From UBA8437 sp963694825 (GTDB taxonomy: Bacteria; Planctomycetota; Planctomycetia; Planctomycetales; Planctomycetaceae), in NCBI GenBank assembly GCA_963694825.1, contig CAVOEV010000040.1:1-24704 (forward strand): DNA of 24,704 nucleotides, read 5' to 3'. The notes beneath the pieces were generated by a model. It saw only the letters and a list, made by a program, of their open reading frames with translations, was not told the DNA's origin and ran no database searches. Position 1 is the stretch's first letter, and each line of letters opens with the position of its first letter. This document shows positions 8,599 to 17,050 of the stretch, piece after piece. A program made the position numbers and the translations under genes.

Positions 8599-9636
8599 AT
8601 GGAGAGTGTTGGAATCGGGATGATCGGCAGTGGCTTCATGGGGATCACCTACAGCGAGGCCGTGGCGAACCACACCGAGGGGTGTCACCTGGTGGCGATT
8701 GCCGGTGGTCGCCGGGCACCGGCGTTGGCGTCGGATTATGAGGTTCCCTCTGAGCCGGATGTTGATGCGTTGTTGGCTCGAGACGATGTCGACGCCGTGG
8801 TGCTGGCGACTCCGGACCAGGATCGTCTCGAGTTAACCCGGAAGGCCGCCGCGGCGGGCAAGCACGTACTGGCCGAGAAACCGATGGCACCCACGATCGC
8901 CGAGTGCGACGGGATGATTTCCGCGTGCGAGGAGGCGGGGGTCAACCTGGGTGTGGTTAAGACCGAGCGATATCGCAAGATCACGCTGAAGGCCAAGGAG
9001 TTGATTGATGACGGGGTGATCGGGCCGGTCCAGATGATGCGGACGGTCTCGGCCTTTCCGCTGCCGACGACCCGCGAGTTGTTTGACGATCGGCAGTGGA
9101 TGTTTGACCCGGCAGGTGGTGGGTTGTTCATGGGCATGGCGTCGCACAATGCGGATTTCCTGCGTTGGTTGACCGGTCGCGAGGTCGAGACGGTCTATGC
9201 CCAGTCGACGACCTACAGCGATCTCGACACGCCGAATCTTTCGGTGATGGCTCAACTCGGGTTCGAAGGGGGCATCCAGGCTCATATGTGGATAACCGCC
9301 GAGTTGCCGTCACCAAGTCTGCCGTCGAGCGAGGTGCGGTTTCAGGTCTTTGGTCGCGATGCGATGTTCGATCTCGAGAACTTCGAGTTTTTGGAACTAG
9401 GAAAGGGCGAGTCGTGGAAACGGATCTACGAGCCCGAACGGTTTGATTATCTGAAGGAGCCCAAGTCGCCCGTCCGGCTGTATCCTCATGCCAGGGTGAT
9501 CCAGGACTTTGTCGACAGCGTTCGAGACGGTCGGCCGCCGCGGATCGGTGGATTGGAGGGTCGCAAGGCGGTTGAGATTTGTGAAGCGTGTCTGAGGTCG
9601 GCGGAATCCGGGCAAGTCATCCGCTTGCCTCTTTGA
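8599..9636 (+). CDS. GFO/IDH/MocA family NAD(P)-dependent oxidoreductase
   Basis: This is a 345-residue protein. It opens with a Rossmann dinucleotide-binding motif (GIGMIGSGFMG, residues 5-15), followed by the family EKP motif at 93-95, whose Lys is catalytic in characterised members. An ASHNADFLRWLTG stretch at 181-193 supplies His183 and Asp186 where the family has its substrate-binding HxxD. Length is normal. Members oxidise or reduce sugars, inositols and related polyols; the exact substrate is not readable. The ATG at 8599 was preferred over the in-frame ATG at 8542 because AGGA lies at 8586-8589, nine bases upstream, and the Rossmann strand begins immediately. No export signal is seen, so it is cytoplasmic. 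A transporter gene follows after 29 bases, so uptake and oxidation of one compound are probably coupled. Confidence 0.93.
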   Translation: MESVGIGMIGSGFMGITYSEAVANHTEGCHLVAIAGGRRAPALASDYEVPSEPDVDALLARDDVDAVVLATPDQDRLELTRKAAAAGKHVLAEKPMAPTIAECDGMISACEEAGVNLGVVKTERYRKITLKAKELIDDGVIGPVQMMRTVSAFPLPTTRELFDDRQWMFDPAGGGLFMGMASHNADFLRWLTGREVETVYAQSTTYSDLDTPNLSVMAQLGFEGGIQAHMWITAELPSPSLPSSEVRFQVFGRDAMFDLENFEFLELGKGESWKRIYEPERFDYLKEPKSPVRLYPHARVIQDFVDSVRDGRPPRIGGLEGRKAVEICEACLRSAESGQVIRLPL

Positions 9637-9665
9637 CTCTCAAAAGGCGGAAACGGTAGATCCAG

Positions 9666-11135
9666 ATGAACGACACGGAGATGGCCCCTGAGGCGGATGC
9701 GAATGATCAGGAATGCTCGCTGGCGCCCAAGGTGCAGATGAGGAACCTGGTGTATTTCGCGATGTGCACCGGGATGCAGTACCTGGCGGCGCCGGTGCTT
9801 TATGTCGGGATCACTCAGGCCTCGTTGTGCCAGGCGTTGGGTGCGGACACGCGAGTGTCGAATCTGCCGGCGACGTTGTATTTTGCCTTGACGGCAGTCG
9901 TGGTGTTGTTGGCATGGCTGTCGCCTGGCATCGCGTCCTTGCGTCGGAACCTGAGCATTTGCTACGCATCGACTGCGGCAATGTTGATGCTGACGGCATT
10001 CGTGCTGGCGATGCCGTGTGCGAACGAGATCAAGATCGGCGTAGTGATTCTGCAGGGTGCGGTGTCCGGAGCGGCTGGTCCGACGGCGATTGCGTTGTTG
10101 TGGGAGATGATCGGGCGGGGTTCGGACGAGAGGCGTCGCGGCCTGGCCTTGGGATTGGCTTTCGGAGCGGGGCCGGTGTTGGCGGTGTTGGGTTCGTTTG
10201 GCCAGACGATGCTGTTGGGAGGCAGTTTTTTTGGCCTGACATTCGAGGGCTACAACGGGCTGGACGGTTTCGTAGTGCTGTTCGCCTGTGGTGTGCCGGT
10301 GATGGGGTTGGCGTCGATTCTGGCATGGTCGTTTCGGTTACCCGAGGTTCAGACCGAGCCGACTCGGGAATCGATTGGCAGCGTGGTTGGGTTGCTGGTC
10401 GGGTTGCCCGTGATGCTTCTTTCGATCGGGCTGTTGCAGTTGGGGGAATTCCGCGAGGTGGCCGGTTACAAGTACGCGGCCTACGGTGCGGCAGCTGTTT
10501 CGGCGGTGGCGTTTGCGTACCACTTCCGTCCTATCCTGACTCAGCGGGTTCTGTTGATCGCGACGGTGGTCACGGTACTGGTGTATTCGGGCAATACGAT
10601 TCCATCGAACATGAACCTGTTTTCGGCGGAGGTGTTGGGTGACGAACCGGCGAAGTTTGCCGGGATGCAGAACGCCTTGAGGTTTGCGTTCAAGGTGGTT
10701 GCCGGAGCGGTGTTGGGTTGGCTGCTGACCCGTTCGCATCCTCGATCTGGCTTGATTGCCACGGCGATGATTTTCCTGTTGGCCCAGGTCTGGGCGATCT
10801 TCGCGACCGGGACGGTGTATCTGGTGGCGTTTGGGTTGTACGGAGCGGGCGAGTTGATTGGCGTCTATGCTCCGAACTACATTCTGTCGGCGTCGCGGCC
10901 TGGCGATATTCGCCGCAACATGGCGTTTGTGACGCTGTTGATGGTGCCGGCGGCACCGACGGGATACCTGTTCGGATCGATTGCCGAATCGATCAAGGAC
11001 GCCAAGTGGCAGTTCGGCGAGATGACCAGTGCGGCGTTGGGGTTCCGAGTCAGTTTTGGAGTGTGTGCGTTGTTGATCTTTTCGGGGATCGTGGTGGCGG
11101 TGTTGGCGTTACCCAAGCAGCCCAAGTCTGTCTGA
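9666..11135 (+). CDS. MFS-like multi-spanning transporter
   Basis: This 489-residue protein has 12-14 hydrophobic segments. Examples are MQYLAAPVLYVGITQASLC at about 38-56, then LPATLYFALTAVVVLLAWL, and a last helix near 465-482. A short acidic N-terminus and a basic loop (RRRGLALGLAFGAG) between helices 4 and 5 fit a major-facilitator fold. The MQYLAAPVLYVGITQASL opening resembles a set of transporters I associate with planctomycetes; the substrate is unknown. It follows the GFO/IDH/MocA gene by 29 bases in the same direction, so import of the sugar or polyol used by that enzyme is the simplest idea. Its TGA stop is separated by one base from the stop of the convergent gamma-glutamyltransferase gene. 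Confidence 0.85.
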   Translation: MNDTEMAPEADANDQECSLAPKVQMRNLVYFAMCTGMQYLAAPVLYVGITQASLCQALGADTRVSNLPATLYFALTAVVVLLAWLSPGIASLRRNLSICYASTAAMLMLTAFVLAMPCANEIKIGVVILQGAVSGAAGPTAIALLWEMIGRGSDERRRGLALGLAFGAGPVLAVLGSFGQTMLLGGSFFGLTFEGYNGLDGFVVLFACGVPVMGLASILAWSFRLPEVQTEPTRESIGSVVGLLVGLPVMLLSIGLLQLGEFREVAGYKYAAYGAAAVSAVAFAYHFRPILTQRVLLIATVVTVLVYSGNTIPSNMNLFSAEVLGDEPAKFAGMQNALRFAFKVVAGAVLGWLLTRSHPRSGLIATAMIFLLAQVWAIFATGTVYLVAFGLYGAGELIGVYAPNYILSASRPGDIRRNMAFVTLLMVPAAPTGYLFGSIAESIKDAKWQFGEMTSAALGFRVSFGVCALLIFSGIVVAVLALPKQPKSV

Positions 11136-11136
11136 C

Positions 11137-12855
11137 CTACAACCCTGCAGCCAACCCGTTTCGGCGAAAGTCTGCGACGCCGTGCATTTGGCCGGTGTTG
11201 GGGTCGATGAGGATCGAGTGAGCGTCGCCTTGGTAGGTTGTCTTCTTGCGTTTACTGACGGTGTGACCCATCGCCTGCAACTGCTTGACGACATCATCGG
11301 AGATTCGTCCATCAAACGTTTCCACGATCAACCGATCGGGCAACCACTGGTGATGAATCCGGGGAGCCCGCATCGCTGTGGGCAGATCCTGGCCGAATTC
11401 GACGATTCCCAGGACCATTTGCAGCGAGGTGTTGATGATGGTCCGTCCGCCGGGGCTGCCGGTCACGAGCACTGCACGTCCGTTGCGGGCGACGATGGTG
11501 GGAGACTGTGAACTGAGCATTCGCTTACCGGGTCGGATCAGGTTGGCCCTGGTGCCAATGCGGCCCTTGGTATCGGTGTGGCCGGGAAACCAGTTGAAGT
11601 CACGCATTTCGTTGTTCAGTACGAATCCGGCACCGCGGACCACAATTCTCGCCCCCCAACTGGCTTCCAGCGTGGTGGTGTTGGAAACGGCCATGCCCTG
11701 CGAGTCGACGACGGAGAAGTGGGTGGTGGAAGGCGATTCGTCGACGACGCGGATTTTCGGGGCCAATTGCTGGCTGGGGGTAGCCTTCTCGAGATTGATG
11801 CTGCTGGCGATCGTTTTGGCGTAGGGTTTGGTGACCAGGTGGCCGGGGATGTCGACGAAATCGGCGTCGCCCAGGTGACGGGCTCGGTCGCAGAACGCTC
11901 GCTTCATGGTCTCGGCCAGCACGTGCAGGTTGCGGGCCGAGTAGCGTGGGTGTTTCTTCAATTCCAGGTGTTCGAGCACATTCAGCATCTGGACGACGCA
12001 GGTGCCTCCGGAACTGGGCGGCGGTGCTCCATAGATATCGTGGCCGCGGAATGTCCCGCGAACGGCGGGTCGCACTCGTGCTCGATAGCGGTCCAGGTCG
12101 TTTCGTGACACGATCCCACCTCCGCGTTTCATTTCGCGTGCGATGAGTCGTGCGGTCTTGCCGTCGTAGAACCCGTCGGCCTTATCGTCGGCGATCCGTT
12201 CGAGTGTCTCGGCGAGGTCGGGCAATTCCAGGTGATTTCCAGCTTGCCAACTGCTGCCGTCGGGCTTGCCATAGACACGGCGCAGTTCCCGGTGATGCAC
12301 GCCGTCGCGAACGCTTTTTTGTGCCAGAACGCGATTGATCGACCGAGCCACGGCTGCATCGAGTTGGAATCCCTCATCGGCCAATCGGATGGCGGGTGCG
12401 AGCAGTCGTTTCCATTTCAGGGACCCGAATCGTCGGTGAGCGGTCACCATGCCGTGGACGGTGCCGGGGACTCCGACGATGAGGTGCGTGTGTTGTCCCG
12501 ATTGGGGGCCGAACATGGTTTCGGTGGCCGAGCGTGGTGCGATTTCGCGGTAGTCGATGCAGACGACCGGCTGATGAGGCTGGTCGCGGCCGGGGTGGAC
12601 CATCATGAATCCTCCTCCGCCGATGTTGCCTGCTTCGGGCCAAGCGACGGCGAGAGCGAACTCGACGGCGATCGCGGCATCGACGGCGTTGCCGCCTGCG
12701 GCGAGGATTTCGAGTCCGGCTCGAGTTGCCGGTGGGCTGACGGTGACGACCATGCCGTGGAGGCTGCGGGCTTCGGAGAGCTTGGTTTGGGCCGACACGG
12801 AGGTGGCCAGCAGCAGAGCGAGTGTCGCGGAGAGCAGGGTGGTGATACGGCGCAT
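11137..12855 (-). CDS. ggt: Gamma-glutamyltransferase (secreted precursor)
   Basis: This 572-residue precursor has a Sec signal peptide at 1-22 (TLLSATLALLLATSVSA). It belongs to the N-terminal-nucleophile hydrolases, which cut themselves at an internal Thr and transfer or hydrolyse gamma-glutamyl groups of glutathione and similar compounds in the periplasm. The nucleophile is the first Thr of TTHFSVVD, about residue 377. Other family sites are visible: DYREIAP near 101-107 (gamma-glutamyl-binding Arg about 103), MLSSQSPT near 446-453 with the paired Ser, and the GSPGG oxyanion region near 466-470. All key residues are present and the length is normal. The ATG at 12855 was chosen because the signal peptide starts there; the open frame to 12954 would overlap the divergent gene. 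Possible roles are glutathione or gamma-glutamyl peptide salvage. Confidence 0.95.
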   Translation of the reverse strand: MRRITTLLSATLALLLATSVSAQTKLSEARSLHGMVVTVSPPATRAGLEILAAGGNAVDAAIAVEFALAVAWPEAGNIGGGGFMMVHPGRDQPHQPVVCIDYREIAPRSATETMFGPQSGQHTHLIVGVPGTVHGMVTAHRRFGSLKWKRLLAPAIRLADEGFQLDAAVARSINRVLAQKSVRDGVHHRELRRVYGKPDGSSWQAGNHLELPDLAETLERIADDKADGFYDGKTARLIAREMKRGGGIVSRNDLDRYRARVRPAVRGTFRGHDIYGAPPPSSGGTCVVQMLNVLEHLELKKHPRYSARNLHVLAETMKRAFCDRARHLGDADFVDIPGHLVTKPYAKTIASSINLEKATPSQQLAPKIRVVDESPSTTHFSVVDSQGMAVSNTTTLEASWGARIVVRGAGFVLNNEMRDFNWFPGHTDTKGRIGTRANLIRPGKRMLSSQSPTIVARNGRAVLVTGSPGGRTIINTSLQMVLGIVEFGQDLPTAMRAPRIHHQWLPDRLIVETFDGRISDDVVKQLQAMGHTVSKRKKTTYQGDAHSILIDPNTGQMHGVADFRRNGLAAGL

Positions 12856-12894
12856 GAGTTGATCTCGGGGTGGTGTTTGGTGCATGCTAGCTGA

Positions 12895-12916
12895 CGATGT
12901 CATACAATTGACATCG
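12895..12916. promoter_or_regulatory. Inverted repeat (8+6+8) between divergent ggt and propeller genes
   Basis: CGATGTCA, six bases, then TGACATCG form a perfect inverted repeat. It lies 39 bases from the ggt start and 28 bases before the start of the propeller gene, so one bound regulator could control both. The right arm contains a TTGACA (12908-12913) that matches a -35 box, but no good -10 follows at the usual distance. Which regulator binds is unknown. Confidence 0.45.
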
Positions 12917-12928
12917 AAATGTTCCTTG

Positions 12929-12934
12929 AAGGAG
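12929..12934 (+). promoter_or_regulatory. Ribosome binding site for the propeller gene
   Basis: AAGGAG, ten bases before the ATG at 12945. It supports this start and thus the full Tat signal of the protein. Confidence 0.6.
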
Positions 12935-12944
12935 TCCGCTGGCG

Positions 12945-14555
12945 ATGACCTCATCTGATACGTCTCACGAAAACGTCAACCGTCGTTCGTTTCTGAAGGT
13001 TTCGGCCGGTGTCGGGGCTGGTGCCGCTGCAGCGGCCGTGACGGCGGAAGGTGGTGGATCCGAGTCGGCCGCGGCGGCTGTCTTGGCTCGGCCGGTGAAG
13101 GAGTTGTCGATCGGTTCGAGACGCGAGTTGTTTATTGACGGTCATGTGATTGAGCGGCTGAGCGGTTCGGCTCGTCAGAGGTTGCACAACCCGGTGACTC
13201 GCGAGTTGTCGCTGGTGCATGATGCCCCATGGGAGGGGACCAGTTGCGGGTACCACACGGTGTTTCAGGACGGCGACTTGTACCGGATGTACTACAGGGG
13301 GGCGCAGTTGTCGGTGGTTGATGGGCGTTTGATCACGAACAGTCATCCGGAGTTCTATTGTTACGCCGAGAGTCGGGACGGGATCGAGTGGACGAAGCCG
13401 GACCTGGGCTTGGTTGAGTTCAATGGTTCGAAGAAGAACAACATCTGTTGGGCCGGCGTGGGGACTCACAATTTCTCACCATTTCTGGACACTCGACCGG
13501 GTTGTCCGGCAGACGAGAAGTACAAGGCGATGGGCGGGACGATGCGAGAGGGCGGGATGTTTGCGTTTGCATCGGCCGATGGAGTGCGTTGGCGGTTGTT
13601 GCACCAGAAAGCTGTGATCACCAACGGTGCGTTTGATTCACAGAACCTGGCGTTCTGGGACACCGAGGCCGGTTGTTACCGTGCGTACTGGCGTTATTTC
13701 ACCAAGGGAGTGACGACACAGAAGGTGTGGAAGCCGGCGGGGATCCGTGCGATCCGGACGGCGACGTCGCCGGACCTGGTGCACTGGGAGAACACGGCGG
13801 ATCTGGTGTACGCAGATTCTCCGGGCGAGCAGATGTATACGAACCAGGTGAGTGCGTATCACCGAGCTCCTCATATACTGGTTGGTTTCCCGATGCGTTA
13901 TGTCGAGCGTGGCTGGAACCCGTCGATGCGTGCGTTGCCCGAGCGGAAGCATCGGGAGATGCGAGCCGAGGCACACGAGCGATACGGTACGGGATTGACC
14001 GACGCGTTGTTCATGGCCAGTCGTGATGGCGTGCGCTTCAAGCGATGGAACGATGCGTTCATTCCTCCGGGTCCCGAGCGTCCGGACACGTGGAACTACA
14101 GTCATCTGGGGATGGCGTCTCAGCCGGTCGAGACGGCATCGGACTTGCCGGGAGCGGACCGCGAGTTGTCGTTTTACGGCAAGGAGAGTGGTTGGACGGG
14201 GACCAGTTGCACGTTGCGGCGTTACACGTTGCGGCTGGACGGATTCGTGTCGATCGGTGCCGAGATGACCGGTGGCGAGTTGTTGACCCGTCCATTGCGT
14301 TTCACGGGCAAGCGGTTGCGGTTGAATTTCGCGACCTCGGCGGTCGGTTCGATCGGTGTCGAGTTGCAGAGACCGGACGGAACGCCGATCGAGGGTTTTG
14401 GATTGGCTGATTGCCACGCGGTGTACGGTGACACTGTGGACCGAGAGGTGAGTTGGAAGGGCGGGCGGGGTCTGGAAGGTCTCAACGGGCAGCCAGTGCG
14501 GATGCGATTCGTGTTGCGGGGTGCTGAGTTGTATGCGTTGCGGGTTCACGAGTAG
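12945..14555 (+). CDS. Tat-exported GH32/GH43-like five-bladed propeller protein
   Basis: This is a 536-residue protein with a clear Tat signal (NRRSFLKVSAGVGAGAAAAAV, twin Arg at 13-14). The body starts with ELFIDGHVIERLSG, continues with LHNPV and PWEGTSCGYHTVFQDGDLYRMYYRG, and then repeats W/Y-rich blades such as YCYAESRDGIEWTKPDLG, FASADGVRWRLL and FMASRDGVRFKRW. This looks like the five-bladed propeller of GH32/GH43-type hydrolases, but I cannot assign catalytic acids, so the enzyme activity is unproven. From about 440 a beta-sandwich-like end follows. It is divergent from ggt across a shared inverted repeat. The last 25 codons (from 14478) are repeated as an orphan copy at 18351-18428. 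Leu is mostly TTG: I read 8 TTG and 3 CTG in the first 130 or so codons. Confidence 0.85.
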   Translation: MTSSDTSHENVNRRSFLKVSAGVGAGAAAAAVTAEGGGSESAAAAVLARPVKELSIGSRRELFIDGHVIERLSGSARQRLHNPVTRELSLVHDAPWEGTSCGYHTVFQDGDLYRMYYRGAQLSVVDGRLITNSHPEFYCYAESRDGIEWTKPDLGLVEFNGSKKNNICWAGVGTHNFSPFLDTRPGCPADEKYKAMGGTMREGGMFAFASADGVRWRLLHQKAVITNGAFDSQNLAFWDTEAGCYRAYWRYFTKGVTTQKVWKPAGIRAIRTATSPDLVHWENTADLVYADSPGEQMYTNQVSAYHRAPHILVGFPMRYVERGWNPSMRALPERKHREMRAEAHERYGTGLTDALFMASRDGVRFKRWNDAFIPPGPERPDTWNYSHLGMASQPVETASDLPGADRELSFYGKESGWTGTSCTLRRYTLRLDGFVSIGAEMTGGELLTRPLRFTGKRLRLNFATSAVGSIGVELQRPDGTPIEGFGLADCHAVYGDTVDREVSWKGGRGLEGLNGQPVRMRFVLRGAELYALRVHE

Positions 14556-14557
14556 GC
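14478..14557 (+). repeat. Direct repeat, left copy (3' end of the propeller gene)
   Basis: These 80 bases cover the last 25 codons, the TAG stop and two further bases of the propeller gene. They match 18351-18430 in the same orientation with 7 mismatches that I count, about 91% identity. Between the two copies lies the DUF1552/DUF1592 gene pair. Confidence 0.9.
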
Positions 14558-14579
14558 CCCGTGCGGTGGGGTAAGGTCA

Positions 14580-17048
14580 CTAGTTCTGCAGGAAACTCTC
14601 GCTGGCGACGACGGCCTGGATGAGATCCCGGAGGCCTTTATCCTTGCTGGCCATTTCCTTGCTGATCTTGTCGATGCTCGGGCGATCGCTGCTGTTCAGT
14701 TTGCGGCCGATGGCGTAGGTGAGCATTTTCTTGGTGAGACAGCGGGTGAAAGTTTTGTCCTGCGCGACGATCAACTCCCTGAACTCGGCGTTTGATGCGA
14801 AGGTCTTGCCGTCGGGGAGCTTGCCGGAGGCGTCCACTTTCAATTTGCGGTCGTATTGATCGCGCCAGCCGCCGATGGCGTCGTAGTTCTCCAGGGCGAA
14901 GCCCGCCGGGTCGATCTTGTTGTGGCACTGGGCGCAGGTGGCGTCCGCACGGTGCTTGATCAGTTGTTCCCTTAGCGTTGTCGCACCGCGCACGTCCGGC
15001 TCGATGGCCGGCACGTCGTCGGGCGGGGGCGGCGGGGTGTAGTCGAGGAGTTTGTTCATGACGTAAATCCCACGCACCACCGGCGAGGTGTCCACGCCAT
15101 TGGCCGAGGCCGTCAGGAAGCTCGCGTGCCCCAGTATTCCGCCGCGCGACGCGTCCGAAAGGCTGACCTTGCGGAAATGATTCCCTTTCAGCCCCGGCAT
15201 TCCGTAATGCTCGGCCAGCTCGCGGTTGAGGAAACTGTAGTCGGCCGCGAGAAACTCACGAGGCGGCAGGTTCTCGTTGAGGATGTGCCCGAAGAAGAGC
15301 TCGGTCTCCTTTCGCATGGCGCTATCCAAGTGGTCCCGGTAGTAGCTAAGGAAATCCTTCGACGGCGGCATCTTTCCGATATTGTCGAGTTCGAGCCAGA
15401 TCCGCGTGAAGTTACTCACGAAACGCTGCCCCTTCGGGTCGGCGAGCATTCGCGCCACCTGCTGACGCTGGGTCGCAGGCTCATTCAGTGCGCCGGTGGC
15501 AGCGAGTTTGAGCAGTTCGTCGTCGGGCATGGACGACCACAGGAAATAGGACAGTCGCGAGGCTAGCGCGTAGTCCTTGAGTTGTCCCTCGCCCTGGTGC
15601 TGGTAAAGAAAACCGGGTGCGCACAGGATGGTCTGGAAACCGATCTGCAATGCGTCCAGCGGCTTGAGCCCGGCGTCCAGCTTGGTTGCGACCAGGAGGC
15701 GGATCGGTTTGAGTTCGCCTTCGGTCGGCGGCCGACGGAAGGCGCTACGGGCGAAGGCCCTCAGGCGGCCGTCAATCGTCTCCGGGTTCAGGTCGGCCGG
15801 CTTGAGATCGCCGTAGAGCACGCGGTGCCCCGGCGGCGGCCAGCTCTGCTGGTGCGGGCCTTCAACCTGGATCTCCCAGATCCGCAGCTTCGGACCGCGA
15901 TAGGCCTTCAGCACACCGTGGCTTCTTTTAAGGCCCGGCGGAAGCTTCGCAAATGGCTTAAACTCCGCGTGCTTGTCAGCATTGTTTACGAGCAGTCGTG
16001 TCAAACGCTTGGTCGCGCTTGGCCCGTTGCGGAAGCGGACCTCCGGTTCGTAGCCTTTTTCGAGGTAACCGGTCCACTCGAACCACCGGGGCTTTGCACT
16101 GCCCAGTTCGTAGGCGGACAGTGACACCGAGCGACTTACGTTGCCAGCGCTGGTGACACTGCCACGGCGGTCCACGGAGGTGATCTCCAATACCAGCGGG
16201 TCGCCGTTCCGAAAGTCATCGACCACGTTCCCATAATCGTGTGCGCGATCCACGGCCGCGGCACGAACACGGATCGTGTAAATCCCGCTGTGGGAAACGC
16301 CGCCTTGCCGTAGGAGCGGCAGAAAGCCAATGTGCCCGCCGCGATAATGCCGACCGTACAGGTCGGTGTATGGAGTCTCGGGAACAAAACGAAACCTGTC
16401 CACTTTGAAGAGCTTCGGCAGGTCGCTGTAGCTCTTGCCGGAAAAGTAGAACGGCGACTTCTGCGCGTATTGCTTGCTCGCGGGCTCTTTTTCGTAGTGC
16501 GTGGCGCGTTGAACCGCCGCCTCGGCCGCGGGCAGGTATTTTTCCAACAGCAGGCCGGAGGTTACGAGTTGTGCGCCGTTGTTGTCGAATCCCTCGACCA
16601 TGGCTTCCGTCGGGAAATCCTCAACCGGGTTCCAGGCGTCGATGTTCAGGCTGAGCAGGTCGCTGATGGTCTGTTGATACTCCACTTTGTTCAGGCGACG
16701 GAGGACTGTGTGTCGGCTGGTGCCGGCGAATTGCTCGCGGGCCCCGGCGATGTCCTCGGTCATGGTCGAGACCGCGGCGAGCCGTTCTGCCTGGCTCGGT
16801 TGTTTTTCGTCTTCCGGCGGCATCTCCCCCAGGTTGAGTTGGTCGATGATCTCCTGCCATTGCTCCTGCTGCCGAAGATCTTTGATGGTTGAGGACAAGG
16901 TGTCGAAGCGGCGATCGGCCTTCTGCTTGTCCGGGCCGTGGCACTTGTGGCAGTACTGCTTGAGGAAAGCCTGGGGCAGTTCGGCGCGCAGGGTACTCGC
17001 AGAGAAGAGTCCGATGACGGCAATCGCGATGAGACGAGAGCTATCCAT
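14580..17048 (-). CDS. DUF1587-DUF1595-DUF1592-DUF1588-DUF1585 dihaem-type secreted protein
   Basis: This is an 822-residue protein with a signal peptide at 1-22 (LIAIAVIGLFSASTLRA). A cytochrome-like CHKCH sits at 33-37 and a second CAQCH at about 705-709, so two c-type haems are possible. Between and after them lie family blocks in order: DUF1587 (VLRRLNKVEYQQTISDLL), DUF1595 (FARSAFRRPPTEGEL), DUF1592 (RLSYFLWSSMPDDELL, FTRIWLELDNI), DUF1588 (GILGHASFLTASANG, TSPVVRGIYVMNKLL, PPPPPDDVP) and DUF1585 (MLTYAIGRKLN). The function is unknown. The ATG at 17048 follows the DUF1552 stop by two bases (TAA-TC-ATG), indicating an operon with translational coupling. In the last 75 or so codons Leu is mainly CTC/CTG, unlike the neighbouring propeller gene. 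The pair is flanked by direct repeats and may have been acquired. Confidence 0.93.
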   Translation of the reverse strand: MDSSRLIAIAVIGLFSASTLRAELPQAFLKQYCHKCHGPDKQKADRRFDTLSSTIKDLRQQEQWQEIIDQLNLGEMPPEDEKQPSQAERLAAVSTMTEDIAGAREQFAGTSRHTVLRRLNKVEYQQTISDLLSLNIDAWNPVEDFPTEAMVEGFDNNGAQLVTSGLLLEKYLPAAEAAVQRATHYEKEPASKQYAQKSPFYFSGKSYSDLPKLFKVDRFRFVPETPYTDLYGRHYRGGHIGFLPLLRQGGVSHSGIYTIRVRAAAVDRAHDYGNVVDDFRNGDPLVLEITSVDRRGSVTSAGNVSRSVSLSAYELGSAKPRWFEWTGYLEKGYEPEVRFRNGPSATKRLTRLLVNNADKHAEFKPFAKLPPGLKRSHGVLKAYRGPKLRIWEIQVEGPHQQSWPPPGHRVLYGDLKPADLNPETIDGRLRAFARSAFRRPPTEGELKPIRLLVATKLDAGLKPLDALQIGFQTILCAPGFLYQHQGEGQLKDYALASRLSYFLWSSMPDDELLKLAATGALNEPATQRQQVARMLADPKGQRFVSNFTRIWLELDNIGKMPPSKDFLSYYRDHLDSAMRKETELFFGHILNENLPPREFLAADYSFLNRELAEHYGMPGLKGNHFRKVSLSDASRGGILGHASFLTASANGVDTSPVVRGIYVMNKLLDYTPPPPPDDVPAIEPDVRGATTLREQLIKHRADATCAQCHNKIDPAGFALENYDAIGGWRDQYDRKLKVDASGKLPDGKTFASNAEFRELIVAQDKTFTRCLTKKMLTYAIGRKLNSSDRPSIDKISKEMASKDKGLRDLIQAVVASESFLQN

Positions 17049-17050
17049 GA

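Noticed and set aside
9713..10642. Plus-strand open frame of 309 codons
   Set aside because: It is a different frame of the transporter gene; the transporter frame has clear membrane helices and this one is Gly/Arg/Val-rich without domains.
11578..12894. Two plus-strand open frames (176 and 220 codons) opposite ggt
   Set aside because: They are shadows of the gamma-glutamyltransferase gene, whose catalytic motifs are all in place on the other strand.
13638..14549. Minus-strand open frame of 303 codons
   Set aside because: It is antisense to the propeller gene, Arg/Thr/His-rich, without domain motifs.
14557..14571. CCCC-N7-GGGG hairpin between convergent stops as a terminator
   Set aside because: Only four to five pairs and no T-tract on either strand.
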